Shown: in pieces, positions 26,158 through 36,211 of the stretch
How the letters are laid out: every line of letters starts with the position of its first letter
How positions within the stretch are numbered: position 1 is the first letter of the stretch
Origin: Bifidobacterium aerophilum
GTDB taxonomy: Bacteria > Actinomycetota > Actinomycetes > Actinomycetales > Bifidobacteriaceae
NCBI RefSeq assembly: GCF_010667685.1
Contig: NZ_WHZW01000013.1
Span: forward strand, 1 to 64,000
Direction: 5' to 3'
DNA: 64,000 nt
The notes under the pieces: model-generated
What the model was told of the DNA's origin: nothing
Seen by the model: only the letters and a program-made list of their open reading frames with translations
Database searches by the model: none
Made by a program: the position numbers and the translations under genes

Positions 26158-26880
26158 CTAATCTAGCAACCGCAGTGAACGAATGGGCCGTTCCATGTAG
26201 TACTCGCTCCACTCCTCCACCAACCGGCGCGTGTCCGGCAGCAGTTCCCCCGAATCGAGCACGGTCCAGTCGCCGCGCACCAGCGCCGCGAACTGGTTCA
26301 GCACCACCGGCTCGACCCGATGCGAGTCCGGCGTATGGTCGGCCGCGCACATCACGCCTCCCGACGCCACGGACAGGTACGCGGGCGAGCCGGCCGGGTC
26401 GCCGCACACCACGCAGGCGGCCAGTCGCGGCAGCCATCCGGCCAGAGCCAGCGCGCGCATGACGTACGAGTCGCCGACCATGGCAGGCGCATGCGCGTGC
26501 TTGGCGAGCGCGTTCAGCGCGCCGATGAGCAGCTGGTATTGCACGGGGGTGCGCTCGTGTTCCGCGGAGACGAGCTTGTCCGCGGTTTCGACGATGACGC
26601 CGGCGGCGACGTACGCGTCGTAGTCGGCGCAGATCGGAGCGGCGTATGCGGCGATGGCGTCGGCCTGGGAGACGACGTCGAGCGAGCGACCGGTGGCGAT
26701 GAGCACGTCGACGCGCATGAACGGTTCGAGACGGCCGCCGAAACGGTTCCTGACCTTGCGTACGCCCTTGGCGACGGCGCGGATCTTGCCGTGGCCGCGC
26801 GTGAGCATGGTGATGATGCGGTCCGCCTCGCCGAGTTTGGCGGTGCGCAGCACCACGGCCTCGTCACGGTACAGCGGCAT
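26158..26880 (-). CDS. recO: DNA repair protein RecO
   Basis: 240 aa. RecO loads RecA at SSB-coated gaps with RecR. N-terminal OB fold (MPLYRDEAVVLRTAKLGEADRIITMLTRGHGKIRAVAKGVRK), helical middle and a C-terminal zinc-ribbon region (CVVCGDPAG ... GGVMCAADH). AAGGAG RBS. recO followed by uppS is a standard actinobacterial order. Confidence 0.95.
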   Translation of the reverse strand: MPLYRDEAVVLRTAKLGEADRIITMLTRGHGKIRAVAKGVRKVRNRFGGRLEPFMRVDVLIATGRSLDVVSQADAIAAYAAPICADYDAYVAAGVIVETADKLVSAEHERTPVQYQLLIGALNALAKHAHAPAMVGDSYVMRALALAGWLPRLAACVVCGDPAGSPAYLSVASGGVMCAADHTPDSHRVEPVVLNQFAALVRGDWTVLDSGELLPDTRRLVEEWSEYYMERPIRSLRLLD

Positions 26881-26911
26881 GGCACGGCTCCTTCCCGTAT
26901 CCGTCTGGTTT

Positions 26912-26955
26912 GCTCCCCCTGAAGGGGAAGCTGTCAGCGAAGCTGACTGAGGGGG
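26912..26955. repeat. Small dispersed hairpin element
   Basis: A 44-bp nested palindrome: inner hairpin GTCAGC-GAA-GCTGAC (26933-26947), flanked by GCTCCCCCT on the left and an AGGGGGC complement on the right. It resembles the short mobile or repetitive hairpins with a CTGTCAGCGAAGCTGAC core seen in many gut bacteria. It fills the gap between the hydrolase stop and recO. Confidence 0.5.
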
Positions 26956-26993
26956 CGAAACACCCGACACATTCACACCAAATCCAACCAACG

Positions 26994-28712
26994 CTAATAC
27001 ACGAACAGTCCCCAGAACGCGAAGAACAACAGTATATGCACCATCGCGACGGCGGTGATCCAGAACAGCACGCGCCCGAGCCGCGTGGAGGCGAGCACTG
27101 GCTCGCGTCCGCTCACCACGGCCCTGATCGAACCGGACCGCGGCGGCCATTGCAGGATGCCGCGCACGGCCGCCACTTCTATCAGCCGTGCGAACACGCC
27201 GCTCCACGCCCACACCACCAGGGTACAGACGATCTGGATGACCGGCCAGCTCCATCGCATGATGCCCGGATCCGCGTCCGGCGCACTCCCCCATGCGAGC
27301 CGCACGACGCCCATGATCACTTGTCCGAGGCCGGCGGCGAACAGCAGCATCGTCGCCAGCGTGGTCAGGGTCAGGGTCAGCATCGCGCCGCCGAATCCGT
27401 TGGTGAATCCCAACGCGTTGCGTCGGCCATGCAGACGCACCCGGATCGTCGCCGCGGCGGCCACGATCGTCGTGGTCAGCCAGATCAGCAGCAGAGCGAT
27501 CATCGAGATGTGCAACGCCAATCCATAGACGGTCAGCCCTCGCCGTGCGCCCAGATCGTCGGGCACAGCGATCGACTGGTAGAGCGAATCGCCGGCGACA
27601 CGTTCGCTGGTCTGCGTGAGACCCGCCACGGTGCCGGCCGCCCATGCGACGACGTCACGCGCGTAGTCGTCGGCGAACGGCGTACCGTCCTCCTCGTCGC
27701 TGCCGAGCCGCATCACATGGTTGGCGATCGGATAGGCGCGCACCGTGACGTCGGCATTGCCTGTCCGCCGCGCAAGGTCGAAGATCGTTTCGGTGCCGTC
27801 GACCTGCGCGGTCATCACGTCCTTCGACCCGTACGCCACGAACGTGGGGATCGAATAGGCCGATTTGCCGGGCATGCCGTCGAGGTCGAGGTTCGTCAGG
27901 CCGAGCAGCGACGTGTCGGCGTTGAACACGCGACGCACGATCGACTGGTATCCGTCGCTTGCGCCGACGAGCGTGAAATCCTGCGCGGCGAGGAATCCGA
28001 GCGACTGGCGGGGCGAGTACACCATCGGGCTGAGCAGGACCTGGAACGCGACGTCGCGGTCCCGTTCCAGCAGGTACGTGGAGATCCACGTCGATTCGCT
28101 GGTCGCGTAGATGCCGACCTTCGTCCCGTCGACGTTCGAAAGATTCCGCAGATAGTCGATGACCTGATCGTAGGCGGCGGCCGACGCCGGATAGTCGCGG
28201 GTGACGTCGTTGGTGGACCAGATCGGCTTGTCGATGACGGCGGTGACGAATCCGGCGGATGCCATGTCGGTGGCGATGTCGCCGAACGAATCGTCCGGGG
28301 TGCCGCCGTGGCCGGCGCCGTGCATGAACACGACGGCCGGCAGATCGCGCAGCGCCGTGCCGTTGCCGGAGGACGTCTTCGGCTCCCGGATCAGCACGTG
28401 GATGCGCTGCGTTTCGCCGGTCGAAGGCCGCGTCGCGGTGACGGCCGTTTCGTGTTGCGCGACGTCGTAGTCGCCGATGCCGTGCAGCGTGACGTGATCG
28501 GGATTCGCGAACGTGACGGACGTGTCCGCGGCGAGCGAGGCGATCGTGCGGCCGGTCGGCTCGTTGTCCCATGGCACGGTGGTCGCGTTCGAGACGTAGA
28601 CCAGCATGCCGAGCAGCATGACGAAGATCGGCAGGCGCAGCATCAGGCGCCGCCCGCGGGTCCATGGACGCGGCGCGGCCGACGATGCGTCCTGCCGTTC
28701 CCGCTGCGTCAT
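26994..28712 (-). CDS. Membrane-anchored alpha/beta hydrolase
   Basis: 572 aa. N-terminal transmembrane helix (about 25-42), then an extracytoplasmic alpha/beta-hydrolase domain: oxyanion strand [11 protein letters not shown], candidate nucleophile Ser in YATSES, and a C-terminal His in IANHVMRLG. At least five transmembrane helices follow from about 400 ([39 protein letters not shown]). Start overlaps the ispG stop (ATGA). Substrate unknown; a lipid or cell-envelope ester is a reasonable guess from its membrane topology and its place between ispG and recO. Confidence 0.75.
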   Translation of the reverse strand: MTQRERQDASSAAPRPWTRGRRLMLRLPIFVMLLGMLVYVSNATTVPWDNEPTGRTIASLAADTSVTFANPDHVTLHGIGDYDVAQHETAVTATRPSTGETQRIHVLIREPKTSSGNGTALRDLPAVVFMHGAGHGGTPDDSFGDIATDMASAGFVTAVIDKPIWSTNDVTRDYPASAAAYDQVIDYLRNLSNVDGTKVGIYATSESTWISTYLLERDRDVAFQVLLSPMVYSPRQSLGFLAAQDFTLVGASDGYQSIVRRVFNADTSLLGLTNLDLDGMPGKSAYSIPTFVAYGSKDVMTAQVDGTETIFDLARRTGNADVTVRAYPIANHVMRLGSDEEDGTPFADDYARDVVAWAAGTVAGLTQTSERVAGDSLYQSIAVPDDLGARRGLTVYGLALHISMIALLLIWLTTTIVAAAATIRVRLHGRRNALGFTNGFGGAMLTLTLTTLATMLLFAAGLGQVIMGVVRLAWGSAPDADPGIMRWSWPVIQIVCTLVVWAWSGVFARLIEVAAVRGILQWPPRSGSIRAVVSGREPVLASTRLGRVLFWITAVAMVHILLFFAFWGLFVY

Positions 28713-29956
28713 GCCGCGCGGTTCGGGTGTTGGATCGGCACGACGACCGGGCCGGTGGAACCGGCCGGCACCTGGCCGTCGGCTTCCATCTGCGCGGCGA
28801 TGTCGTTGGCGATGGTGAGCAGCGTGTCGACGATCTGGTCTTCGGGCACGGTCTTGATGACCTTGCCCTTGATGAAGATCTGGCCCTTGCCGTTGCCGGA
28901 CGCCACGCCGAGATCGGCCTCGCGAGCCTCGCCCGGGCCGTTGACGATGCAGCCCATGACGGCCACGCGAATCGGCGCGGTGACGTCCTTGAGGCCTTCG
29001 GTCACCGCGGAGGCGAGCTGGATCACGTCTACCTGCGCGCGGCCGCAGCTCGGGCAGGAGATGATGTCGAACTTGCGCGGGCGCAGGCCCATGTATTCGA
29101 GCAGCTTGCAGCCGACCTTCACCTCTTCGACCGGCGGCGCGGACAGGGACACGCGGATCGTGTCGCCGATGCCCTCGGCCAAGAGCGCGCCGAACGCAAG
29201 GCACGACTTGATGGTGCCCTGCCATGCCGGGCCGGCCTCGGTGACGCCGAGATGCAGCGGCCAGTCGCCCTTCGAGGCGAGCAGACGGTAGGTCTCGACC
29301 ATCGTGATCACGTCGTGGTGCTTGACGGAGATCTTGAAGTCGTGGAAGCCGACGTCCTCGAACATGCGCGCCTCCTTGAGCGCGGACGCCACGAGGGCTT
29401 CTGGGGTCGGGCCGCCGTACTTGGCGTACAGCTCCTTGTCGAGCGATCCGGCGTTCACGCCGATGCGCAGGGAGATGCCCGCGTCGGTGGCCGCCTTGCA
29501 GATGTCGGGGCCGACCTGGTCGAACTTGCGGATGTTGCCCGGGTTGACGCGCACCGCGGCGCAGCCCGCGTCGATGGCCTGGAACACGTACTTGGACTGG
29601 AAGTGGATGTCGGCGATGACCGGGATCGGCGACTTGCGTACGATCTCGGGCAGCGCGTCGGCGTCGTCCTGGCTGGGCACGGCGACGCGCACGATGTCGC
29701 AGCCGGCCGCGGTGAGCTCGGCGATCTGCTGGAGCGTGGCGGGCACGTCGGCCGTGAGCGTGTTGGTCATCGACTGCACGGAGATCGGTGCGCCGCCGCC
29801 GACCGGCACCGGACCGACCATGATGCGGCGTGACTTGCGGCGCGGGTGCAGCGGCGATTCGCTGGTCAGTGCGACCGGATCGCCGGTTTTGCGGAACGGC
29901 TTGGCGACGGACGCGTCTGCGGTCTCGGACATGGATTCGGCATTCGACAGGTTCAT
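28709..29956 (-). CDS. ispG: 4-hydroxy-3-methylbut-2-enyl diphosphate synthase (IspG/GcpE)
   Basis: 415 aa. Penultimate step of the DXP isoprenoid pathway (MEcPP to HMBPP), using a [4Fe-4S] cluster. TIM barrel starts [22 protein letters not shown]. Cluster ligands are CPSC and the Cys in [15 protein letters not shown], with the Glu of the same motif as the fourth ligand. ATG 29956 is used; 29992 is possible but has no RBS. Downstream of dxr, so two steps of the same pathway lie together, followed by uppS, which uses the product. Confidence 0.95.
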   Translation of the reverse strand: MNLSNAESMSETADASVAKPFRKTGDPVALTSESPLHPRRKSRRIMVGPVPVGGGAPISVQSMTNTLTADVPATLQQIAELTAAGCDIVRVAVPSQDDADALPEIVRKSPIPVIADIHFQSKYVFQAIDAGCAAVRVNPGNIRKFDQVGPDICKAATDAGISLRIGVNAGSLDKELYAKYGGPTPEALVASALKEARMFEDVGFHDFKISVKHHDVITMVETYRLLASKGDWPLHLGVTEAGPAWQGTIKSCLAFGALLAEGIGDTIRVSLSAPPVEEVKVGCKLLEYMGLRPRKFDIISCPSCGRAQVDVIQLASAVTEGLKDVTAPIRVAVMGCIVNGPGEAREADLGVASGNGKGQIFIKGKVIKTVPEDQIVDTLLTIANDIAAQMEADGQVPAGSTGPVVVPIQHPNRAA

Positions 29957-30036
29957 GGTCTGGTTCGTTTCCCTTTGCACGGGTCTGGTCATGGTTACGG
30001 GCCGGCGTTGAACGCACGGCCCGTATTCTCGAGTGT

Positions 30037-31221
30037 CTACTGCTTGTCTATCAGATCGTCCGCACGACGGCGGGCTTCCGATTCGATTCGGCTCATTTCC
30101 TCCACGGATTCGAACAACGGATCGCCGCGCAGTTCGGCGTCCATCTCGTCGAGCACGGCCTTGACGGTGTCGACGATGCCGAGGTACGGCAGACGATGGT
30201 CGAGGAACGCGTGCACGGCCTGCTCGTTGGCCGCGTTGAGTACCGCCGTATGCTTTTCCGAGGCGCTCAGGCAGTGACGTGCCAGCGACACGGCGGGGAA
30301 CGCCTCGTCGTCCAGCGGCTCGAACGTCCAATTGGCGGCCTTCGTCCAATCGCAGGCCGCGGCGACGTCGTCCATGCGGTCGGGCGCGGACAGGCCGAGC
30401 GCGATCGGCAGTCGCATGTCCGGCGGCGAAGCCTGGCAGATCGTCGCGCCGTCGCAGAATTCGACCATCGAATGCACGATGGACTGCGGATGCACGGTCA
30501 CATCGATGCGATCGGGGGCGATGTCGAACAGGCGGCTCGCTTCGATGACCTCAAGGCCCTTGTTCATCAGCGTGGACGAATTGATGGTGACGACCGGGCC
30601 CATATGCCAGGTCGGATGGTTCAGCGCCTGTTCCGGCGTGATGCCGGTCATGTCGGCACGCTTGAGCCCACGGAACGGGCCGCCGGAGGCGGTGACGATG
30701 AGCTTGCTGACCTCGCCGTGCGTGCCGGCGCGCAGCGACTGCCAGATCGCGGAATGCTCGGAATCGACCGGGTTGATCTGGTTGTCGCGCGTCTGCGAAC
30801 CGAACAGCAGGTGTCCGCCTGCGACGACCGATTCCTTGTTCGCCAAGGCGAGCTGGGAACCGGCCTTGAGCGCCGCGATCGACGGTTCGAGGCCGATGGA
30901 ACCGGTGATGCCGTTAAGCACGACGCTGGCACCGGATCCGGCCAGGCCGATCACCGCGTCGGGCCCGGCCTGCACGCTGGTGTACGTGGCTCCGGCCCGG
31001 TCAAGGGCCTCGCGCACCGCCTTGGCGGCGTTTTTGTCGGCCACGGCGACCTGCGGCACATGGAATTTCGCCGCCTGTTGCGCCAGCAATTCGACATGGG
31101 AGCCGCCGGCTGCGAGACCGGTGACGGTGAACCGGTCCGGATGACGGGAGATGACGTCAAGACCCTGGGTGCCGATGGATCCGGTGGATCCGAGGATGAC
31201 GACCGACGCCTGTTGTTTCAC
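30037..31221 (-). CDS. dxr: 1-deoxy-D-xylulose 5-phosphate reductoisomerase
   Basis: 394 aa, cytoplasmic; NADPH- and Mg-dependent conversion of DXP to MEP, the first committed DXP-pathway step. N-terminal Rossmann fold [18 protein letters not shown], catalytic region [37 protein letters not shown] and the C-terminal helical domain. GTG start 31221 with GAAAGG upstream; the longer frame to 31440 runs into the DivIVA-like gene and is discarded. Confidence 0.95.
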   Translation of the reverse strand: MKQQASVVILGSTGSIGTQGLDVISRHPDRFTVTGLAAGGSHVELLAQQAAKFHVPQVAVADKNAAKAVREALDRAGATYTSVQAGPDAVIGLAGSGASVVLNGITGSIGLEPSIAALKAGSQLALANKESVVAGGHLLFGSQTRDNQINPVDSEHSAIWQSLRAGTHGEVSKLIVTASGGPFRGLKRADMTGITPEQALNHPTWHMGPVVTINSSTLMNKGLEVIEASRLFDIAPDRIDVTVHPQSIVHSMVEFCDGATICQASPPDMRLPIALGLSAPDRMDDVAAACDWTKAANWTFEPLDDEAFPAVSLARHCLSASEKHTAVLNAANEQAVHAFLDHRLPYLGIVDTVKAVLDEMDAELRGDPLFESVEEMSRIESEARRRADDLIDKQ

Positions 31222-31303
31222 GTTGCGCCTTTCTTCGCTGAGTGTCTTGTCGCGCCGTTTGCCACGGCGCCCGCCGGTGGCCGCCGATGCGGCCGCGGCC
31301 TTG

Positions 31304-32929
31304 CTACTCGTGCTTCTTGTCGTCGCCGCCGTACAGCGACGGGAACGACAGGTCCGGGATGTCCGTGTCGACCGGCGGGAACAGCGACGGGAACACCGTG
31401 GTGCCCTGCTTCTCCTTCGGCTGGGACGCCGCGTCGTCATGGTCGGCGCCGTCCTCGGACGACTGCGGGGCCGCGGGAGCGACCGTCGCGGCGGCCGGAG
31501 CGGAGACCGAAATGGCGGCCGGAGCGGCGGCGGGCGCCGGCGTTTCGGCGACGGCCGGTTCCTGTGCGACGACGGACTGGCTTACGCGGCCGCGCGGCGT
31601 CGAGCGGACGGGCTTGACCGCCGGCGCGAAGGACTGTGGCATGGCGTCGGCCATGGACTCCGGGGAGAAGGTTTCGGTCGTGGCCCCGTCGGTTGCGGGT
31701 TCGGGCTCGCTGACGGATGCGATGATCTGTTCCACCGAGGGCACGCTCGGCGTCGACAGGCTCGGCATATGGGGACGGAACGCGCTCGGCGCGTCCATTT
31801 CCTGCGAGGCCTCGGCCATATGCGCCAGTTGGGCGAGCGAGGAGTCGGGGTCGATGGTTATGGCGGCATGCGCGCCGGCGCCAGGCAGCACCGACGGCTT
31901 GTCGTCCTGCGGCTGGGCGGCGACCGAGGTCGCCGTGTCCGCCGTCGCGGTCACGGACGGCGTCGCATCGTCCTGCGGAGCCGAGGCCGGAGCGAAGGAC
32001 GGAGCCACCGGTGCCGGAGCGGGAACGGTCGGTGCGGGTTCGACCGCCGCGGACGGCTGGGGCGGAACCACCGGCGTGGCGGCCGGAGCGGCGGCCGGAG
32101 CGGTGAAGATGGCCTGTTCGGCCTTGTGCAACGCGTCGAAGGATTCCTTGTCGGCATCCGACACGGCCGGGGATGCCGCGGCCGTCGCCTGCTGCGTGGC
32201 GCCGGCGGGGAACAGAGGGGCGACACCGCCGTACTGGCCGGCGGGATTTGCCGCCGTTTCGCCGGCGGTCTCCTCGCCTTCGCCGTGCATGAGATCGGAC
32301 ACGCGAGCGAAGGACTCGATGCGGCTGAGCAGGCGAACGCAGGCGTTCAGGAAATAATCCACCTGTCGTTCGTCATATCCGCGCTTGCCCTTGCGCTGCG
32401 TGAAGATGGCATTGCTCACCGAGGCGGCGGTCACATTCGCGAACCGTTCGGCGTCCTTCGCGTCCATGCCGTCCACGCCGAGCGATGCCGCCGCCTTGTC
32501 GACGACGTCGTCGATCAGGGAGTCGACCTGCTTGCGGTCATAGGAGGGACGCTTCTTCTGGCCGTCACGGAATCGTTCGCGCGGCGCGCGAGAAGCGTGC
32601 TCGGCGATCTGGCGGTACAGCTCCTCGGTCTGGGCGCGCCATGCGACACGGCCCTGTTCGGCGATCTGCGAGGCGGTCTGGCGATCCACGACGGCCCGCT
32701 CCAGACGCGACAGCGCGGCGTCCACCTGCGCGATGTCATAGCCTCCCTTGGCCAGGTCGAAGGAGACGTTCTGGATATCCTGCTGCGTCAGCGCGGACTC
32801 GTCGCTGTCGTAGAGCGCGTGCGCCCGTTCGAGGAACGCGTCGACCTGCCCGGTATCGTAACCCTGCTTGCGATTCGAGGCACGGGCAATGGACGACCCG
32901 CCGCGTTCGGCTTCAGCTTCCTGCGCCAT
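31304..32929 (-). CDS. DivIVA-like domain protein with four repeats
   Basis: 541 aa. Four copies of the DivIVA-type motif (Y-D-x2-Q-V-D) occur at about 24, 64, 130 and 185 (GYDTGQVDAFL, GYDIAQVDAAL, SYDRKQVDSLI, GYDERQVDYFL), separated by helical segments. Residues 225-541 are Pro/Ala/Val-rich and disordered. It is thus a multi-DivIVA scaffold, likely at the pole or septum with cell-wall synthesis proteins, which is a common job of actinobacterial DivIVA homologues. It lacks a membrane segment. AGGAGG is 10 nt before the ATG. Confidence 0.8.
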   Translation of the reverse strand: MAQEAEAERGGSSIARASNRKQGYDTGQVDAFLERAHALYDSDESALTQQDIQNVSFDLAKGGYDIAQVDAALSRLERAVVDRQTASQIAEQGRVAWRAQTEELYRQIAEHASRAPRERFRDGQKKRPSYDRKQVDSLIDDVVDKAAASLGVDGMDAKDAERFANVTAASVSNAIFTQRKGKRGYDERQVDYFLNACVRLLSRIESFARVSDLMHGEGEETAGETAANPAGQYGGVAPLFPAGATQQATAAASPAVSDADKESFDALHKAEQAIFTAPAAAPAATPVVPPQPSAAVEPAPTVPAPAPVAPSFAPASAPQDDATPSVTATADTATSVAAQPQDDKPSVLPGAGAHAAITIDPDSSLAQLAHMAEASQEMDAPSAFRPHMPSLSTPSVPSVEQIIASVSEPEPATDGATTETFSPESMADAMPQSFAPAVKPVRSTPRGRVSQSVVAQEPAVAETPAPAAAPAAISVSAPAAATVAPAAPQSSEDGADHDDAASQPKEKQGTTVFPSLFPPVDTDIPDLSFPSLYGGDDKKHE

Positions 32930-33095
32930 CGGATATCAACCTCCTATGGATAAGTACTGACGTGAACCAACTGTACGTTGCGCTTTCGACTCATGCGCGC
33001 CGCAGGTCGCGCGGACGCGCACACGGCGCCGACCGGACGCGGCAGCCACGCCGTGTCGCACACGTCCTGCCGGTTACGCTATGGTAGTGCATCGC

Positions 33096-33169
33096 GGGCG
33101 ATTAGCTCAGTTGGTTAGAGCGCCACCTTTACACGGTGGACGTCGGGGGTTCGAGTCCCTCATCGCCCA
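33096..33169 (+). tRNA. tRNA-Val (UAC)
   Basis: 74-nt cloverleaf: acceptor GGGCGAT / ATCGCCC, D-arm GCTC...GAGC, anticodon stem CCACC / GGTGG with loop TTTACAC (anticodon UAC), T-arm GGGGG-TTCGAGT-CCCTC, discriminator A at 33169. No encoded CCA (the next base is C only). Confidence 0.95.
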
Positions 33170-33177
33170 CGATTACG

Positions 33178-33217
33178 CGAATGCCGCGTCCGACGTACGG
33201 GTCGGGCGCGGCATTCG
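33178..33217. terminator. Hairpin after tRNA-Val
   Basis: CGAATGCCGCG (33178-33188) pairs with CGCGGCATTCG (33207-33217); the loop can extend the stem (TCCGAC/GTCGGG). It is placed between the rightward tRNA and the leftward DUF3052 gene, so it can serve both. Confidence 0.6.
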
Positions 33218-33260
33218 TCGTATCGGATGCCTGACGGCCTCGTTCGGCCGCGGATCGGTC

Positions 33261-33686
33261 TCAGCGGCCCTTGCCGAAGGCGCGCAGGTGGATGCCGTTC
33301 CAGTCCTTGCTGATGGTCAGCGGGGTTGCGGCGTTCATGCCGGCGGTCTTCGCGGCGGACTGCACGGTGCTGGAGCTCGCGGCTCCCGGACGTCCGGGCT
33401 TGGGGGTGAGCACCCACAGCGGACCGTCGTCGCCGAGCACCGCATAGGCGTCCACGATCACGTCGGACAGCTCGTCCTCGTCGTCTCCGTCACGCCACCA
33501 GATGATCACGCCGTCCACGGCGGAGTCATAATCCTCGTCGACCAGATCCTCGCCGGTCAGGTTCTCGATCTTGGCGCGGATGGAATCGTCCACGTCGTCG
33601 TCCCACAACCATTCCTGAACGATGTCTCCTTGGTGGAAACCGAACTCTTCAGCGTTATCAGATGCCGTTTGATTCACGGAACACAC
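33261..33686 (-). CDS. DUF3052 family protein
   Basis: 141 aa. Actinobacterial family with very acidic N-terminal half (WDDDVDDSIRAKIENLTGEDLVDEDYDSAVDGVIIWWRDGDDEDELSD) and a mixed C-terminal strand set (GPLWVLTPKPGRPG). No catalytic motif and no membrane segment. Function is not established in this family. The start at ATG 33686 or GTG 33677 is undecided because no RBS is clear. Confidence 0.8.
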   Translation of the reverse strand: MCSVNQTASDNAEEFGFHQGDIVQEWLWDDDVDDSIRAKIENLTGEDLVDEDYDSAVDGVIIWWRDGDDEDELSDVIVDAYAVLGDDGPLWVLTPKPGRPGAASSSTVQSAAKTAGMNAATPLTISKDWNGIHLRAFGKGR

Positions 33687-33746
33687 ATTAGCAACAAGCT
33701 GGGAACAGGTGCGTTAACGAGCGCGGCGCGTCTCGAAAAGCGGGCA

Positions 33747-34649
33747 TCAGGCCACGCAGTGCGGCAGGTCGTCGCCTTCGCCCTTGCCGATGGCCACGAG
33801 CGCGCGGTACGCGTCGTCAAGCGTCGAGACCTTCACGTCGCGCAGTCCTTGAGGCACGTGGCCGACGACCTCGTCGCAATTCGATTCGGGCGCGAGGAAC
33901 CAGGTCGCGCCGTCACGCTTCGCGCCGAGCATCTTGAGACGGATGCCGCCGATCGCACCGACCTTGCCGTTCTTGGACATCGTGCCGGTACCGGCGATGG
34001 TCTTGCCGCCGGTCTCGTTCTCCGGCGTGAGCTTGTCGATCAGTCCGAGCGCATACATCATGCCGGCGGACGGACCGCCGATGTCATCGACGTGCATGGT
34101 GACCTTCACGCCGTCCGTGTCCAGCCCGAGCTTCTTCGCATACGCGAGCGCGGCGGCCGTCGCGGCGGTCTGCGACGAGGACATCTCCCGCTCGCTTTCC
34201 TTCTGATATTCCTCGGCGGTCTGTCCGACGGGGACGACGGCCTCCTGCGGCATGACGGTCTGGTCGGGGTCGAGCCAAGCCCATACGGCCTGCGCGTTGG
34301 TGACCGGATAGCCGGGGACGCCGGACGCGTTCACCGTGACCAGCAGCAGCTTGCCGCCGTCGTCGTGTGTGTCCGCTCCCGTGACCGTGATGATCGCCTT
34401 GCCGTTCGTTTCGCCGAGCACGTTCGCGGTCGGCCCGGGCCCTTCCACGGCGTAGGCGCTGGGCAGGCACAGCACGACGACGGACAGCAGCATCGCGAGC
34501 GAACCGGCGAAATAGCGGGCCGGAACCTGGGTGCCGATGCCGTAGTACGCCTTGATGGCGGCGATCGGGTGACGCAGGAACGAGCGCATCGCGCGCGAGG
34601 CGCCCCGACGGAATATGCCTTTGGCGTGAGACTGGCGTTTCGTGTGCAT
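33747..34649 (-). CDS. Lon-like (S16) membrane-anchored serine protease, YlbL type
   Basis: 300 aa from ATG 34649 (GGGAGG 10 nt upstream; ATG 34658 is an alternative). Transmembrane helix at about 45-65 (ARYFAGSLAMLLSVVVLCL), then an extracytoplasmic region (SGVPGYPVTNAQAV, DPDQTVMPQEAVVPVG) and the Lon-type proteolytic domain: catalytic Ser in DIGGPSAGMMYALGLID and Lys in KNGKVGAIGGIRLKM. There is no ATPase domain. Divergent from the DUF2342 gene with 63 bp between. Client proteins are unknown. Confidence 0.8.
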   Translation of the reverse strand: MHTKRQSHAKGIFRRGASRAMRSFLRHPIAAIKAYYGIGTQVPARYFAGSLAMLLSVVVLCLPSAYAVEGPGPTANVLGETNGKAIITVTGADTHDDGGKLLLVTVNASGVPGYPVTNAQAVWAWLDPDQTVMPQEAVVPVGQTAEEYQKESEREMSSSQTAATAAALAYAKKLGLDTDGVKVTMHVDDIGGPSAGMMYALGLIDKLTPENETGGKTIAGTGTMSKNGKVGAIGGIRLKMLGAKRDGATWFLAPESNCDEVVGHVPQGLRDVKVSTLDDAYRALVAIGKGEGDDLPHCVA

Positions 34650-34712
34650 GTTCGGCATACCTCCCATACTATGGAACCAACCGACGTTAACACATGAAGC
34701 GGGGAACCGACT

Positions 34713-36203
34713 ATGGACGAGAACGCAATCCACCGGTGGCTGATCGAATGCTTCGGCCCGATCCAGGGCGAAATGGCCTTCAAGCAGCTCAATGACCTGC
34801 CGGATGCGATCAAGGACCAGCTCATGAGCCAGGATCCTTCCAAGCTGCCCAAGCCGAGCGAGGTGCAGGCGCTGATGCAGGCGTTCACGACGGGCGGGCT
34901 GAACACGCCGAGCGAAATGCAGCAGACCATGTCCGAGGGGCCGATCAACGTGAAGCTCGCCAAGTCTATCGCGTTGCAGCAGGCGAACGGCGAGGGATCG
35001 GCGGCTTCGGTCAGCGCCGAATCGGGCGCCGCGGCACGGCGGGCGATGAGCGAGGCGAACCTGTGGCTGGACACCGCCTGCGAAATGGATCCGGTGACGG
35101 GCAGCCCCGAAGTGCTTACCCGCGCGGGCTGGGTCGAGGGCACGATCGACGCGTGGGCGAAATTCGCCGCGCCGGTGGCCGAGTCGATGAACGACGCGCT
35201 TGCCTCGGTGATCTCGGATCGTCTGGGCGACTCGTTCGACGGCGAGATCGCCGGCGTGTTCGCCGGCCCCGTGTCGATCCCGATTCCCGAGGGCATGAAG
35301 AACCCGGCCCAGCTGATGAGGCTGCTCGGCAACACGTCGTTCGCCATGCAGCTGGGGCGCGCCGCCGGCGACCTGTCCCATGAGGTGCGCGGCTGTTTCG
35401 ACCAGGGCATCGCATTGCTGTCGAACCCGGCGGGCGGTCTGATCGTGCAGAACGTCGAGGAATACGCGAAGACGCTGGATATTCCCGTGGGCGAGGTCAT
35501 GTCGTTCCTTGCGTTGCGCGAAGTGGCGCATGCGCGTCTGTTCGCGGCCGTGCCGTGGCTGATGCCGCGTTTCGAGGCGCTGATCGGCAAGTACGCGCGC
35601 GGCGTGGACATCGATCTCGACGCGATGGAGGAGCAGCTGCGCGAGGCGTCGAGTATGGATCCCGAGGCGATTTCGGGTGCGGTGAATCTGACGAAGGTCG
35701 GTATCGCGGACACCCCGGAGCAGCAGGAGGCGAAGCGTTCTCTGGAGACGCTGCTCGCCTTGGTCGAGGGCTGGGTCGATTGCGTGACGTGGCGTGCCGG
35801 CATGCCGCATATCGCGCATATCGAACAGCTGCGCGAGATGATCCGCCGCGAACGCGCGGTGGGCGGTCCGGCCGAGCGCACGTTCGAATCGCTGCTGGGC
35901 CTCGAACTGCGCCCGAAGCGGATGCGCGAGGCGGCGGCGCTGTGGGAGCGGATCGGCGCCGCCGAGGGCGCAGAGGCCCGCGACGCGAAGTGGGGCCATC
36001 CGGATCTGCTGCCGTCGCTGCCCGACGAACGTCCTGCGGCCGATGTCGCTGCCGACGGCGACGGTTCCGCCACGGACGCGACGGCCGGCAGCACGTCGGA
36101 TGGAACCGGCGCGGCCATCGACTGGGATGCCGAACTCAGCAAGCTGCTTGACGAGAACGGCGGCGACGCGACGGACGAGACCGGGGACGGTCCGCAGCAG
36201 TAG
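34713..36203 (+). CDS. DUF2342 / zincin-like metalloprotease family protein
   Basis: 496 aa, cytoplasmic actinobacterial family (PF10103-like), N-terminal segment MDENAIHRWLIECFGPIQGEMAFKQL. The zincin helix reads R269-E270-V-A-H273 (LREVAHARLF), so the first His of a classical HExxH is Arg. The protein may therefore bind zinc differently or be a non-peptidase member of the family. Helix-rich middle (PLRPKRMREAAALWERIG region); the last 60 residues are acidic and low in complexity. No RBS stronger than GGGGAA. Confidence 0.7.
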   Translation: MDENAIHRWLIECFGPIQGEMAFKQLNDLPDAIKDQLMSQDPSKLPKPSEVQALMQAFTTGGLNTPSEMQQTMSEGPINVKLAKSIALQQANGEGSAASVSAESGAAARRAMSEANLWLDTACEMDPVTGSPEVLTRAGWVEGTIDAWAKFAAPVAESMNDALASVISDRLGDSFDGEIAGVFAGPVSIPIPEGMKNPAQLMRLLGNTSFAMQLGRAAGDLSHEVRGCFDQGIALLSNPAGGLIVQNVEEYAKTLDIPVGEVMSFLALREVAHARLFAAVPWLMPRFEALIGKYARGVDIDLDAMEEQLREASSMDPEAISGAVNLTKVGIADTPEQQEAKRSLETLLALVEGWVDCVTWRAGMPHIAHIEQLREMIRRERAVGGPAERTFESLLGLELRPKRMREAAALWERIGAAEGAEARDAKWGHPDLLPSLPDERPAADVAADGDGSATDATAGSTSDGTGAAIDWDAELSKLLDENGGDATDETGDGPQQ

Positions 36204-36211
36204 ACGGGATC

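Noticed and set aside
26910..29291. Very long frame (793 aa) on the + strand opposite hydrolase and ispG
   Set aside because: Arg/His/Asp-rich composition with no domain; it is antisense to two well-recognised genes and typical of GC-rich shadow frames. The same holds for 29830-31617, 31151-32953, 33081-34697, 36278-37855 and 59694-62135.
33096..33169. tRNA-Ala
   Set aside because: The body resembles tRNA-Ala at the 5' end (GGGCGATTAGCTCAG), but the anticodon loop TTTACAC gives UAC, i.e. valine.
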